NCBI GenBank assembly: GCA_015039315.1
Contig: WIDE01000012.1
Coordinates: forward strand, 253,731 to 317,730
Direction: 5' to 3'
Length of the DNA: 64,000 bases
Source of the DNA: Clavulina sp. PMI_390
Lineage: Eukaryota; Basidiomycota; Agaricomycetes; Cantharellales; Hydnaceae
Shown: positions 12,021 to 28,482 of the stretch, one piece after another
Layout: the number at the start of each line of letters is the position of its first letter
How positions within the stretch are numbered: position 1 is the stretch's first letter
Notes under the pieces: model-generated
Database searches by the model: none
Told to the model about the DNA's origin: nothing
Seen by the model: the letters and a program-made list of their open reading frames with translations, nothing else
Made by a program: the position numbers and the translations under genes

Positions 12021-12511
12021 CTCCGTCAAACTATCCATTTGAATCCCTTGATTGCGGTTCTCTGTGGGTTGTTTGATAATGTGACTCTCGTCAGCTTTCC
12101 TCCTTCATCTTGCCAATACCGAAAGCCGTGTTCCACCTCATGACATGCATCAAACTACAGCATAACTCGACAAATTTTCTTGAACCCCTATGTGTATGAT
12201 ATACAGACTCGTTCAGTAGAATCAATGACGCTTCTTCTCCGTATTCCTCTGGCGTTGGATTGTTTACGCGTGTGTATGCTCTCGACTGAATTGGCCCGGT
12301 TCCGAGGCTGTCTCCTGTCCCTTGTAAGTAGCTGTGCACCGTTCACCACTGCGATCAGCGCGCCCCAAGTCGTCCCATTGGGCGGCATATAATATCTCAT
12401 AATGGTTTGTCATCTTTTATCCCTCTCGATCCTTAAAACTCTACCACCATAAATCGCTCACGGATCGTCTGACTTTCCTGCTTATCATCATCGGCCTACA
12501 TCACCATTTCC
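12021..12511. other. Intergenic: 3' flank of F-box C and PKC promoter/5' UTR
   Basis: No gene was recognised. The last 100 nt before the kinase ATG are pyrimidine-rich, common in fungal promoters and 5' UTRs. Confidence 0.45.
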
Positions 12512-16833
<4,322 letters not shown>

Positions 16834-17942
16834 ATTACCCGAGGATCTGGATCCTTATTGTCTTTGTCAGCATCCGTCTGTTCCTTGGCTGTTTTTTGCA
16901 GGTGCACGAGCCATTCTATTTTTAGTCTTTGGACAGTTTGGAGCTTCCTTCTCCCTTTTCACTTTTTTCGTTGACGGCTACCCACCGAGCTATTTGGCCG
17001 TGCCTCGTACATATTATACTGATTGATTTCCTCACTCCCCATCAAGTTTCCGACTGCCAGTAATAAGTTACCATTCTACTTCCCTTTTCTTCGCCCTTTG
17101 CTTATGCCGCCGTTTTTACTCTGCTGTTGTAAGCATATGTATGTATGAGCCACTATTACCTACCCCATGATTTTGAGTCATTTACTTTCGACAATGTGGG
17201 AGCATTGAAGCGGTCTGCCTTTCATTGTAAAATTTAGCGCTCGCACTCATCAAGGCATGGAAGCCTTGACTTACAGGGAACTATACACCAGCTGAAGCCT
17301 TATAAGCAACCGCTGGTTGAAGTTCTACCTGAGCTCTGGGGTGCCATGCAAGTAATGAGGGAAAACACAGCAACAAGGGTCCAGATCTCGGCTCAGTTTA
17401 GGGGGCTCACTTCTCACAAGGTTTAGTATTATGACGAGCAGCCCCTAAACTCTCAATTTTGTAGGGTTAATGAGGCATGTCAAGCTCTCCAACGACACCC
17501 GCTTGCTAAAAGCCCGTTCATTATGAGAAACATCAAAGAAAGATGGAAGCTTCTTCTCACGTGAGCGCGAGCATGTGAGGATCCTGAGATTTGCCAATAA
17601 GGCGAGGTGAATTCAGTATTATGACTAGGTAGGTAGAGTGTTAGTTTGGGAGGGACGCGGAGCTATTCGCGTATACAGGGCACAAGTAGGTGGAAAGGAA
17701 CTAAAAAAAAATATGAGACGAGGAAGGGTGTCGAATATGGGGAAAAGAAGAGAAAAATGATGTTGGGGCAAGATGGATTAATGTGCGCCGGGTGGTTCGG
17801 AGAGGGGTGGACAAATGAGAAGCACGTTCGGCAAAGACCCAGAAAGGAAAAGAAAGAGAAAAAAAGGGGAGGGATACAAATCAACGAGTAAAAAGGTAAG
17901 TGGGAAGGGAAAGGGCTGACGAAAACAAAGATAGCAGAGAGC
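16834..17942. other. Convergent intergenic region
   Basis: This lies between the PKC stop and the stop of the STYX-like gene on the other strand. It is T-rich after PKC and strongly purine-rich at 17640-17930. A small inverted repeat (TCAAGGC-6 nt-GCCTTGA) sits near 17251. No gene was recognised. Confidence 0.4.
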
Positions 17943-19359
17943 TTATTCCATCTCAACATCTTCATCATCATCGTCAGGGCGGATCGTCCGTTTCTTCGTC
18001 TCCATAGGTGCTCTGATAGTTCAGAGCACATGGGAGATACCGAAGGGATGCAGAGAACATGGAAACGAAAATCGGAACAGAGGTGTGTGGCGGAGTGGTG
18101 AGGTAGTCCGATTAGCGTTGACTAGACGACAGCACGGTAAAAAGCTTATGACGAACCGATCTGTGCCAAGCTCATCATCCTCTTCTTCTCGTTTTCTTCG
18201 CGAGCGCTCTTGTACCGGCGCTCCACTGACTGCTTGAGACGCTCGGTAGATTGATTCCCACTCCTATTTGTGACAACCGGTGGTTGCCCGAGGAATGAGG
18301 GTGTCATGTAATTAGCGTCTCGGCTTGGCTCCAGAGATTCACAAGATAGGGAGATCAAGGCGAGAAGAAGAGGATCGTTGCCAACACACCTTGAGTTGTG
18401 TCAAGAACCCGCCGTTCGGGGAGATGCAATATCGCCTATTCTGGACGTATTGCAAGGCGTCGTCCCAGGGAAGCTTGAAATGTTGCATGACATACATAAT
18501 GGCGAAGGTGGGTGATAGAGAAATGCCGCCTTCGGTGATGTATGGAGTCAAGATGGTACGTGGGACGGTGTAGGGTTGTGCCAATCCGAAGGACCAGCCG
18601 ATCATTGAATGAGTTCGGCGACGATGGCGGCGTTGATAGATATGAGAGAGATTGATGGTAGTTGTCGAGAGTAATAAGATGTCAGTCTGGCGCTAAGATC
18701 GAGTTGGCGTGCTCAGCGCACCATTGCAATGAACGAGGACACGACCGCCGTTCGCGATTGCGGTGTTGATGAAGTGAAGGGCTCTAATGGCGGAACCAAT
18801 TAGCTCGTTGATTTTTTCTTTTTATCCGAGGACAGGATTTATCGTAAATTACGCACTGAGGGAAGAGGCGGATGAGGTTTTGATCTTCTGTGTCCTCCAC
18901 GTCCAGCGTGAGGTACTCGAACTGGCCAGGGAAGCGTGGATAGACAGTCCAGGCTTCCTTCGCGTCCCGAATGCAAACACTGGCAGTGGATGATAATTTT
19001 CGCTTTGGTTTATGATACACCACTCTCGATGACTCAAAAAACTTACACATGGGTAATTCCAAGCTCTCGCATCCTGTCAGCAGACTTGGAGACGATGAAG
19101 GGTCCCAGCAAGAAGCCTGGCAAGATCTCCTGGCAGTCGCGTCGCATTTCATATCTTTCCAGTGGTAGATTGTGGTCGAAAAAGGAGCGAAACAAGGGGT
19201 ACAGTGAGTTGGCAGATCCACATGCTGGCCTTGAGTCAGCCCGGCTAGCTGGTCAAACACTTACCGCCACTCTGCTGTGGTCTCGGGTGCACTGAGATCC
19301 ATCTGGTCAGGCTTTGTGCCGTCTGCGAAAGCGCTCATGGGGGGCTGATCGATAGCCAT
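17943..19359 (-). CDS. STYX-like dual-specificity pseudophosphatase
   Basis: Exons read on the minus strand give a short N-terminus (MAIDQPPMSAFADG), then the dual-specificity phosphatase fold: YEMRRDCQEILPGFLLGPF, ELGITHVVCIRDAKEAW, FEYLTLDVEDTEDQNLIRLFP, and FINTAIANGGRVLVHCNGG running into ISLSPTFAIMYVMQHF and RRYCISPNGGFLTQLK. The layout matches the STYX family. The signature loop reads HCNGGISLS: the cysteine is present but the arginine of HCx5R is leucine, so catalysis is unlikely. The break between HCN and GGIS is an intron of about 192 nt (18530-18721). The C-terminal exon is placed by inference at 17943-18015, giving the acidic tail PDDDDEDVEME; ending instead at 18146 is possible. 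STYX proteins bind phosphoproteins and F-box proteins in animals; the partner here is unknown. Confidence 0.8.
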
Positions 19360-19384
19360 GACCGATACTCGGTCTGGGGGATGG

Positions 19385-19560
19385 GGGAGCTGTTTGGGCC
19401 ACAGATCGTAAACAACGCCACACAAATGTATCTCAACGTGCATCGCCAACGGTCACAATAAACTCCCACCAGCACTGCCCATCTCCACGCCACACCACCG
19501 AATAGGCTGAAACCACCCGCCTCATTAGCATTTATCATGGCGATGCGTTGTATCAGTGGC
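19385..19560. repeat. Diverged direct repeat, copy 1
   Basis: It matches 20435-20590 with interruptions, the best-kept part being GCATCGCCAACGG, then CACAA, CCACCAGC, CTGCCCATCTCCA and the CACACA stretch. It lies just upstream of the STYX-like ATG, so it may include that gene's promoter. Confidence 0.5.
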
Positions 19561-20434
19561 CTCGGAGTCTGCATGCTGTAAAAACTCTCAGCCTAAGAGG
19601 AACTTCCAATAGAATTAGCCACCAGCACTCTCGATTCTTTCATCCACGACTATAAACATGGATCCGCAGATGATTTTCTCTCTTTTGAATGTCACTACTG
19701 AATTATTTGATTGCCTCCCAGTGGTCCACGGCCCGGGCTCCCCGCTGAATGTAACTGCTCGAGTTCCCAACGCGTACAGTCGCCATCATTGAGTCGAAAG
19801 GTTGCTTAGGTTATAACCCCACCTCTACAGCCCGAAATCCGCTATCCATTCTTGTGTATCAACAACTAACCCATGTTCGAATGCATGAAACGAAGTACAT
19901 CTCCTAACAACAGTCAGGCGACCTCAAATTAGGTAGTATTTCGCTTCTCATCTACTTAGGTTCTCGATGTAATGTACTCCACCAGTCACCTGGCTTGTCA
20001 TCATTTGACTATTTCTTGCCACAACTTCGTGTATATTAGTCCCTCTGTGAGGGTCTCCGATTTTCCTCTTTTCTGAAATCCAGTCATCTTTGTGTATTTA
20101 TCCGGCTTTTGTGCCACCGATCTCAGCTCGGACACACTGTTGGGTTCCGTTCTCGTCATCCCAGAACAGTTTCCGCGCTTGTTCCGTAGCATGTAGTGAT
20201 CTCTCCGACATCGGCCAGGAGTTGGGCGTTGTCACTGACACAAGACTCGCAACTTCCGGTTAAGCAAGCCCCGTCCCTCGGATATGAAAATTCTCCCCAG
20301 TTATGTATTTGTGCATACACTTTCCGTGCTTCTCACTGTCGTAGCTGTGGTTCCTCTTCCAGCATGCGCGCTTCTGAATCGACGCTATGCGGCAGCCTCT
20401 CGCGCGTTGGTATGAACAGTAACTTATCTGATGG
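19561..20434. other. Intergenic spacer
   Basis: Nothing was recognised. A 63-codon open frame on the minus strand (20001-20192) matches no family I know. Confidence 0.4.
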
Positions 20435-20590
20435 TGTTGTTTGGGCTGTACATTGTAGGCAACGGCACAAAAGTGTTTCTCAGCATGCATCGCCAACGGC
20501 CACAAACTTCCACCAGCGCTGCCCATCTCCACCACCACACAAGCTATTTCTGTTAGTGTACTTAGTATTTATGATGGCTGTGCGCTATTT
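20435..20590. repeat. Diverged direct repeat, copy 2
   Basis: Partner of 19385-19560, about 1.05 kb away in the same orientation. No coding similarity to the STYX-like gene is seen beside it. Confidence 0.5.
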
Positions 20591-20956
20591 TGATGACCAT
20601 AATTGTACTATAAGACCTAGCCTGAAGGTAATTCAATGTATGTCAGCAGCTGGTGTGTTTGACACCTCCATTCCTGACTATGATCATTTGGTTGCGCTAA
20701 TCATTCTCCCGCTTTGCGAAATCTCTATTGATCCCCTTTGATCCATCTGGATGGCTCGAAGATAGATTGGAGCCTAGATGAGACACATCTTCAGCTGGGA
20801 AAGCTAGTGCATCACGAAAAGATTCATGTTGAAAGGTGTGGATATTGGGTACATTTCTCCGTTGAACCAGAAGTCCAATAAAACTTGCATCATCGGGCAC
20901 TGGACAGGGAGTTGGGATGGATCAACCATCTCATCTAAGCGAGCCGAATCATGCAA

Positions 20957-23420
20957 TCAATTCTCCCCACCCGCAGGCTCCTTGTCATCACTGTTCTCCG
21001 CCTCATCTTCGAGCTCGATTGTGCCAGTATGAGGGTTGAGACCAAATTTCATGCCGGTCAACTCGCGTTCAATATCTTCCATAGTGTAATGGGGCTTCAA
21101 ACGATTGACGAGTAAAGAACGCTCGGAGAGCATTGCGGCGACCGCACCGATCGTCGTACCAGGGCGGTCAGCGAGGCAAAGTCGGCGACGCTGGCGTTGA
21201 TGAAGGATAAAAGCGAAAGTGAAGAGAAGCCCGCTAAGGAAGCAGAGTATAGCAAGCGAATGGATAGCTGGGGGGCTACAGCATGTGACGGAGCAGTTAA
21301 CATGCGCATGGCCAGCAGGGTAACCTGAGATCTGAGTAAACCGGCTTACTATGCATGGAGCTTGGCTTGCTCAATCGCCAATGTACCCGTCCCAGGAGAA
21401 GCAGGAGTCAGAACTAATATTCTGCCTGCAGCAGACAATAGATAAATCAACTAGATGTATATCCGAGTAGTCAGAAATCAGGTTGCATTCCTGTGCGACG
21501 ATGAAGGACGTACCAAGGCATTCTCAACTATCTGTATTAGCCTCTCCCCACCAGCCATGATCTCATTCTGTTGCTGTATATCAATTCCTTCCTTGGTGGC
21601 GTTGATTCCAGCAGTAGTGACTACAGCATCCCCGACTGCAAGACCGACAGCATAGCTACTATCCGTGAGGCTGACACTGTGAGATCCACCAGGACGAAAA
21701 TAAATAATAGAGCTGCAGTGCTGGCGAGCAAGTCAAAAAACATGGGCATACCCATTATATGCAAAACCGTTAACCGGATGATCCTGGACTTCCTGCAAAT
21801 TTGTGACATTGGCAAGCTGGCCTCCAACCAAGTCGAAGATAGCCATACTATCATATACGGTCTGTGTCGCGTAACAGAACGCACCGCTAGCTACAGTACG
21901 ATTGGCAATGAAACCAATAGCCATCGGTTGCTGATTGATAGAAAGATTGGCAGGGACAGATACGGCAGGGTTGATGACATTAATGCAAGGGGGATCAGCC
22001 CAGGCCAGGACCCCAATCCAGTAGGTAGCAAGAGAATCCGCTGTGCCTCTGAAGTGATCCAAACAATCATCTGAAAGGCTGGCGTCAAAAGCCCACGAGT
22101 CGTTAGTGGAACTGGCCGTAAGGTCGGAGATCTTCGCTGGGACACATTGAACCTGCATGTTGATGGCTTGGGTGTTGAAGTAGACCAATGAAGACCCATT
22201 GCTGGCTGTGCTGACGCCAGGTGCAGGCTGTGGCGGAATGTTAGAGAAGTGATAGCAAGTTGTATGTTTGGATGGAACACATCACCTTGAACGGGGGAAC
22301 AGTCCAACCAGACGTGGAGCTTTGTTCATCTCGTAAAATGAATTTTGGGAGATTTTGTTCCTCAAAAACTAGATTATCATTAGAGGGATCCGAGGTGTCC
22401 TCGAAGGTTTGCCATACTCAGCGAATCGACGCCCTATTGGTTGTGGCCAGCAAGTTTGACAGTTAGCGCAAGAACACTATTACTTGGTGGAGGACTCACT
22501 CCTGCCGCGGAAATGAAGGTAGCTGGGGCATTAAATGCAATCTCATTGAAGGCAATACTGCCAGCAGAGATCACAGGAACCGTGGAATTAATGGGAGTGA
22601 GCCTGACCGTAAAGAGAGAGCCAGCAAACGGGGAGAAAACTGAGCTCGAAATGAGAACTAGACTAGCGGCTGCCAAGGCCCATCGGCGCTGCAATAATGA
22701 CTTTGGAAAAGCTGAATATGAGCTGATAAACTTTGGTCAGACGTCGATCTATGTTGTGCAGAGTATCCTAGTCCTTGCCTGTCTGATCCATAAGTCGAGG
22801 TAATCGAATACTCGGGGGGCGCCGAGCCACGCGATAATTCGACGTACGGCTAGTTCAATGAAGACGAAGAGCTCATTAGCTGGAGGGGATGGAAGTGATA
22901 GGAGAGCTTCTAACCTGCACCACTTTCAGCTCATCGTACGAGCTCCCCATCACCCAGAGGAGAGGTTGAAAGATCAAGTTGGGGATGAATGACTGGATGA
23001 GAAGGCGATCAGATTGAGCCTCTTCTCCCAGAGGAATTCAACCTACCCCGAGAAACTGTGAGGCTTCGCTCACGCTGAGGTTGGTGAAAGCGATTGATGA
23101 AAAGCCTAGATATAGCAAGCGAGTTTAGAAGATGTCGTTATACTCATACACTCTGTGGCGTCGGAAAATGCACCATTATGTGTATGAGACTTCCAGAGGA
23201 TTAACTCCAGACCAATTGCGATGACGATGAGCACGACACACAGAGCGAATGTGACTGGGGTGGATAGCATGAGCGGAACCTAATGTTATAGCATCACGTT
23301 CATTAGCGGGTTCAATAGGATGAGATGAGTATTTACCCAGTGCTCTCTTTTCCTGCCTTCCCCAAGCATACTCTCCTCATCGACCACAGCATGCTCTTTG
23401 CGAGCTGTAGATGACATCAT
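20957..23420 (-). CDS. Multi-pass membrane protein, probably DUF3433-type
   Basis: Translation from the ATG at 23420 gives a short cytosolic start (MMSSTARKEHAVVDEESML). A hydrophobic helix follows (LSTPVTFALCVVLIVIAIGL), then after an intron IPNLIFQPLLWVMGSSYDEL, more helices, and a large loop with N-glycosylation sites (TASSTNDSW, ANLSINQQP, IANRTVASG). A late helix (FDLLASTAALLFIFVLVDL), a last helix (GLLFTFAFIL) and a charged tail (PGTTIGAVAAMLSERSLL) follow, ending EPAGGEN. Two halves each with a wall-loop and helices, plus the PGT-AA-L-ER signature, fit the fungal DUF3433 family as I remember it. Function is unknown; such proteins are predicted plasma-membrane or secretory proteins. At least seven short introns are needed and not all boundaries were fixed, so small errors in the middle are likely. 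Confidence 0.62.
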
Positions 23421-26400
23421 GGCGTAGTTAGGGGGGTCCAGTCAGAGAGGAGGGGGCGGAAGGATTTTAGATATGGCGTCCAGTCCTGTACAAGAAGGGG
23501 GATAGATCATCGAGGTTCGAGAAAGATCGTGGGTGGCCAGTAGCAGCATGAAACTGCGCTCACTTTTCACATTGGCGGCGATGACGCCTTAAGGCCTTCG
23601 AGCCATCACATGGAGATCATTTGACAGAGGATGTCGAGGCACGGGTGGCTCGAACTGTTGGATCCACCATGGGATCTATCCATAGGTTTCTTAGACCCCC
23701 GATGAACTACCCCCCTGAGCTTGAGAGCAGAGTGAGGGAGGACCTGTCAATCATTGGCATTGGACGTAGGTTGATGAGGTTTCCGACAGGCAGCCTTGCG
23801 GTAGTTTGACAGACAACTTAGACAATATTTCAAATTGTGGAGGAGCATGAAGCTGCGAGCGACAAAAAATCTCAACTGCCAGCCGCTATGTTGTATATTA
23901 ATCACAGTTCACGTCGGAGAATCTAATAATGGAGACATTGGAGCGCAGGCAGGACGGGTACCCGGTGCCTGGGGGGTCCTGGAGGGCAGGTGCCAGTGTT
24001 GCAGTAGCCTCGGAGTGCGTGGATGCAAATAGCCTATCTGTGGCCAGGGATCCGCTCGTAAATCAGTATCAATTCGTACCAGCTTGATTCTATCCGAAGG
24101 TAGTTCAATCCATGAGGTAGCTGTGGGAGAGCGTCGTAGTTGCATCGCCAATTTCGAATCGCATAATGTATGCTTGATGTTTTGCTGGGGATCCCAGAGC
24201 GAGAAATTCTCGGGGCGACCTCTTGATCAGGAGTTAGGGGGGTTTACATGGATTCATTCAAGGCGAGAGATTGGGGGAAGAGTAAACCTGATGATTGACA
24301 GTCTCCTTTATGGACCTCTGTTGAAGTCTATTGCTATCTGTTGGTGATTTGGCTTTCCACCACGCCCCAACCACATTGCAGATTACAGATCTCACCGCTA
24401 CCAATGCACGGGAACGCGCCGCATTTTCCTCTCCCATTTCTGTAGTGAAGCCGTGAGTATAATTTATTACTTTAGCCCATAGTCCCCGCTCGCTGCTATG
24501 TTGATGATGCCTCGTGATACGCGTATTAGTGTGTCAATGATGGGCTGGGTTACACAATCTCACAAGATTCGAAATTTTAAAACAAATTGCTTTGAATAGT
24601 CAGATAACTATTTTAGGACCACCCTGCTCCCGCTTCCTCCTGCGCGCGTGTCCTATTGGTCCATTACGCTCTCTTATAGATGCGGACAGACAGCTCCCAA
24701 TATAATATGATTGATTTGCATCGGCGGCGTCTTCTTGACACCTTCAATGGCCAACTCCGAAAAGATGCTCAACGTGTTCTGTGTTCGGCTCGTGTGCTAC
24801 ATCGCCATGAAGTGTCGTCTGCTATCCTTTCGCCTGACGATTTTCTTAGTCAACCTGGGAACTTCAAAACTCCCTTGTGCGTTCGGTACTGAGTCTTATT
24901 TATCGTATCTACCCGATCTTCCTTTTGGGTAGCGTGCTGCTCGCACAGGACAAAAAGGAGTAGGTTTCTATCACCCCACGAATGAATGTCATCAGCTCAC
25001 CAGCTCATCTAGTCCTGCAGGAAAACACTCCAACGGGGATAGAGCTGGTAAACTCTCTAAATAGCAGACATCCCTGAACCGAAAGCGCGATCCTCCATCT
25101 GTCCCGGTGTCTCGAGCGGTCCTGCAGCTTACCCTGAACTGCACTGCTCCCATCAAATCACTGCATGCTCGCACAAGAGTGGCGTCTAACTCGGCCCGAA
25201 TAACTTTTGGGCGATGATTTACAGCCAATGTGATTAAGCTGCTGATGATCGCCAGCCTATGTTGAGCGAGTTGGGGTTTTCACCAAATCATTGACTTCAA
25301 GGTCGATGCTGAGACTCGCTCCCAATTACAATGTATTTATTCCTTTTGGAGTTCCTCAGCCTTCGAGACTTTGCCATATATGGACTTCCAAGTTGGTGTA
25401 CCTCGTGTCGTTGCAGTCAACCAAATAAGCGTTTTCGGCGCTGGCCTGGCCAAAGTGATCGAGCGTCTGGGCTATTTCGATGGCTGGGATTAGCCTGCTC
25501 GAAGAGACAATGACTGACAGAACCGGTATAACGTGATCATAGCTGCAAAACGGCTTTCAGCGAGTAGCCTGGGAGGTCCCAGTTAGGTTCAGATCGATTC
25601 TCTTTGATTGTAGGGAGACGACACAGGCCATAAGTGTCTTCATCATTACATTTAAACCTATTACTCTACACGGACTTTTTGTATCTGTCACATATAATTG
25701 GGTACACTTCTTAAGCTATTCCCTTCGCGTGATCGGTGGAGGCGTGGGTAAGCCGAGCAAATAATCCGCAACAGTTCTGCTCCTAATTAGTGTCATCACC
25801 TGCCAAGATCTGAGATCCACGACTGGCGCCTCTCTTGATCGCCTTCACTTCACGCCCCAACCGTGACAAATACCCTCGGGAGTCAAAGCTGCTTTTTACC
25901 CGGCGGGATATTAGGAAGTCGACCGTGGAACCAACAAAGATCAGAGGCCGCTGGTGCTCGTTAGCCGCAATGATCTGCAGGCTTGCAACTCGTTTTGTCA
26001 CTCACACTCGATCAGGTCTTCATCTCCACTGTCTTGGATCACCTCTGATCTCACTGCCGGTTCAAAATAAATAGCAATATCTGAACTGTACTAGATCTCA
26101 TCGCTCGCCAGATGCATATGATTACAAGAGAGGACATTTGGGCCCACTATCAGTGTACAGAAACTCGGCAAGAACATCCCGGTTGTCGGGGGTGAGAAGG
26201 AAGATGAAGCAAGTCGGAGAAAAAGGAAAGAACAGGAGGAAACGAGACATGATGGCTGCCAGAATGATCCACCACACTTGCGACGAGGCATGGGTGATTA
26301 TCAGATAGATACCAGCTATGTCTCCTCCAACCGGTTTGGGTTTTTTTCGGCAGCCACAGCCATCTCACTGGAAATCAAGCGTCACGGGACTATGTAGTGG

Positions 26401-26954
26401 AGGGAGCGAGGGAACCGCTCACTTGATGACGTCGCCGCGTTAGAAGACACAGATGTAACTAGTTACCCAAGATACAGGTATCAATCTGATGAACGGTACA
26501 ATGGGAAAAGCGTTCGTCAGTTCGCAGGCGGGCGGATATCTCGGAACAGGGAGGACTGATTACTTACAAGAGGGAGTTCCTCTTCATGTGTTCCTCGCTC
26601 GCAAAACCCGCTAGACTGCTCGACTGATGTTCAGAGCGGGGAACTAGTCAATAAGGCGGGAGAATCGTGGAGAATAATGAAAAAACGAACTCTGCTCCGC
26701 AAGCTTCTCGTCTGCTCGATCTGCCGCGGCAAGGAACGCGTTGAAGCTCGCCTGAGAAAAAAACATTCACGCGTCAGGGTCGGTTCGAATTTGGATGCAT
26801 GCCTGGAGGCTGGCCACAAACAACGCACCTTTTCAGGGGGCGAAAGCTCTGGCGCAACGTCGGTGTATATTGTGGTCGTGATGTGGATTGCAGTAATTGG
26901 GAGGAGCGGATGCGGGGGGAAGGTTGGTCGAGCCTGTGGGTGTTGAACGAACAT
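23421..26954. other. Gene-poor stretch
   Basis: About 3.5 kb without a recognisable gene. Scattered open frames (for example 24084-24347 +, 24680-24892 + and 24992-25228 -) have no family signature or supporting splice pattern. No terminal repeats or transposase/reverse transcriptase motifs were seen. A CCTATTGGTCC (CCAAT on the other strand) lies near 24651. Confidence 0.45.
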
Positions 26955-27179
26955 TTACCGACCAATATCCGAAGCAGTCAGGAACGCCGGGAGCTTAAGA
27001 GAGTAGAAGGTATCACATGCCATCTTGCTAGTTTTATAGATGATGTAGACTAGACTGCTGAGAACCAGACTTGTCACGGCAAGAAAAGTGGATTCGTTCA
27101 CGTATTCGTGCTGCACCCAGCCGAAAAGGGAAGGATAGCTGCTCGTGAGGACGTCAATCGTAGAGCTGAAGTCAGACAT
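26955..27179 (-). CDS. Small hypothetical membrane protein, or first exon of one
   Basis: A 74-codon frame starts MSDFSSTIDVLTSSYP and contains one clear hydrophobic helix (FLAVTSLVLSSLVYIIY), then a polar end LPAFLTASDIGR-stop. A splice donor-like GGTCG|GTAAAT overlaps the stop, so the frame may instead continue into downstream exons. Candidate pieces lie at 26570-26760 (SFNAFLAAADRADEKLAE; EEHMKRNSLL), but the phases could not be joined with certainty. No family was recognised. Codon choice and the clean start argue weakly for a real gene. Confidence 0.35.
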   Translation of the reverse strand: MSDFSSTIDVLTSSYPSLFGWVQHEYVNESTFLAVTSLVLSSLVYIIYKTSKMACDTFYSLKLPAFLTASDIGR

Positions 27180-28482
27180 GACAAGTAATCGGTGGAAGAG
27201 GGGGGAAAGCCGCGTGAGTGGCGAAGAAAGAAAACGGAGGGAGATGGAGAGAGGTGGTTGTGTCCTAACATCCTCCAACACTTCTCACTCCCAGGCAGAG
27301 CGTTCCCTCGTATTCATCCATGATTTGAGCTCCACTCGGCGGGAAATCAATAGAAATAGGCTAGCCCTTAGCTGTGCTGCCGGCCGTTCATTTATATCAA
27401 TCGGTCAATAGAAGATCCCTCGATCGGACTAGAAGATGCGGGGTTGAAAGAAGACGTTTCGTGGGCTAGACTCATATCAATCAAAATAAGGAGAGCAGGG
27501 CCTAGACTGCTCGAGGGTGATAACGATTCGACCCTATTCCAGTGAATACCAATAGAATGGTGGTAGACGTTGGTGTCGCCTTTGTGCTTTGTGCTTATTA
27601 GTGATAAGAGGCTTCAGGGACACTCAGAGCCTGACACAATATGAAGTTACAAATTAGGAAACTGGAGGCCGTCAGTCATTGGAAATTCATCTCTCGAGGG
27701 AAACCCCTCAAGAAGGGCCGATAGTGAGGTTTTAGGGGTTACACAATGTGCATCAGACCCTTTCCTCGTCGAGAGTGTCGCAGAGCCTGAGAAAATGAAT
27801 GTGAGCATGTATGTGAGGATGGAGCGAGCACCGAAAGAGAAATAGAAGAGGGATATTACTGTTGGAGACGGGACATGTGTCCAAGCAAATGAATGAGTTT
27901 TGGACCAGAAGGGTTTGTCCTCATCCTATCGCTGAGAAGCAGATCTACCAATAAGTGATCGGTGAACGGGTGAAGCGGCAGGTGTGTCAAGCCCCCAGCG
28001 GCAGCTGAAGTATTGATTGCCATCGATATTCCATTCAGTGTCAAGCGTAATATACGATGGGTGGAGGCCAATTTTCATCGTTTCATCGGAACGGGGTGGG
28101 GAATAACAGAAGTGATGATGACCTCCGCGAGGTGGATCATCGGGTTGCTAAAACTCATCAAACCGCGCGGTTTTTGCTCCGACCTGAGGTTTGCGGGTAA
28201 TCTTAAGCTTATAGAGCGCAACTAAGCATCATCTTTATTCCAGAACGTTGGCATAAGGGACAGGCTGCCAAAAATCCTCAGTCGGGAACCATTTGTGCAA
28301 GGCATCATCAGTCAAGATTTGAAAAAGGCGGGTGTTTCGAATAGCAAAATCGAGGAGTCGGTCAGGCAGCCAGGTGGCGCAGGGGACAGCTGGCCGTGGC
28401 GGCATGACGGCAAGGTCTGGTGCGAGTCTCTCACCATTGTCACACGTGACACACTGATGTGCCAGGCGCTTGGCCCACTGGC
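27180..28482. other. Intergenic spacer upstream of the She9/Mdm33 gene
   Basis: Purine-rich near 27180-27260. No gene was recognised on either strand; open frames are short and lack family motifs. Confidence 0.4.

Noticed and set aside
17646..18031. Open frames in the purine-rich convergent region
   Set aside because: Low-complexity Lys/Arg/Glu or, on the other strand, Phe/Pro/Ser composition caused by base bias; only the acidic tail exon at 17943-18015 was kept, as part of the STYX-like gene.
24992..25260. Minus-strand frame with KVIRAELDATLVRACSDL
   Set aside because: It reads like a coding exon, but no start, neighbouring exon or known family could be found; an in-frame stop lies just upstream.
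26770..26800. T-arm-like GGTTCGAATTT
   Set aside because: No matching acceptor stem, D-arm or anticodon arm at the right distance, so not called a tRNA.
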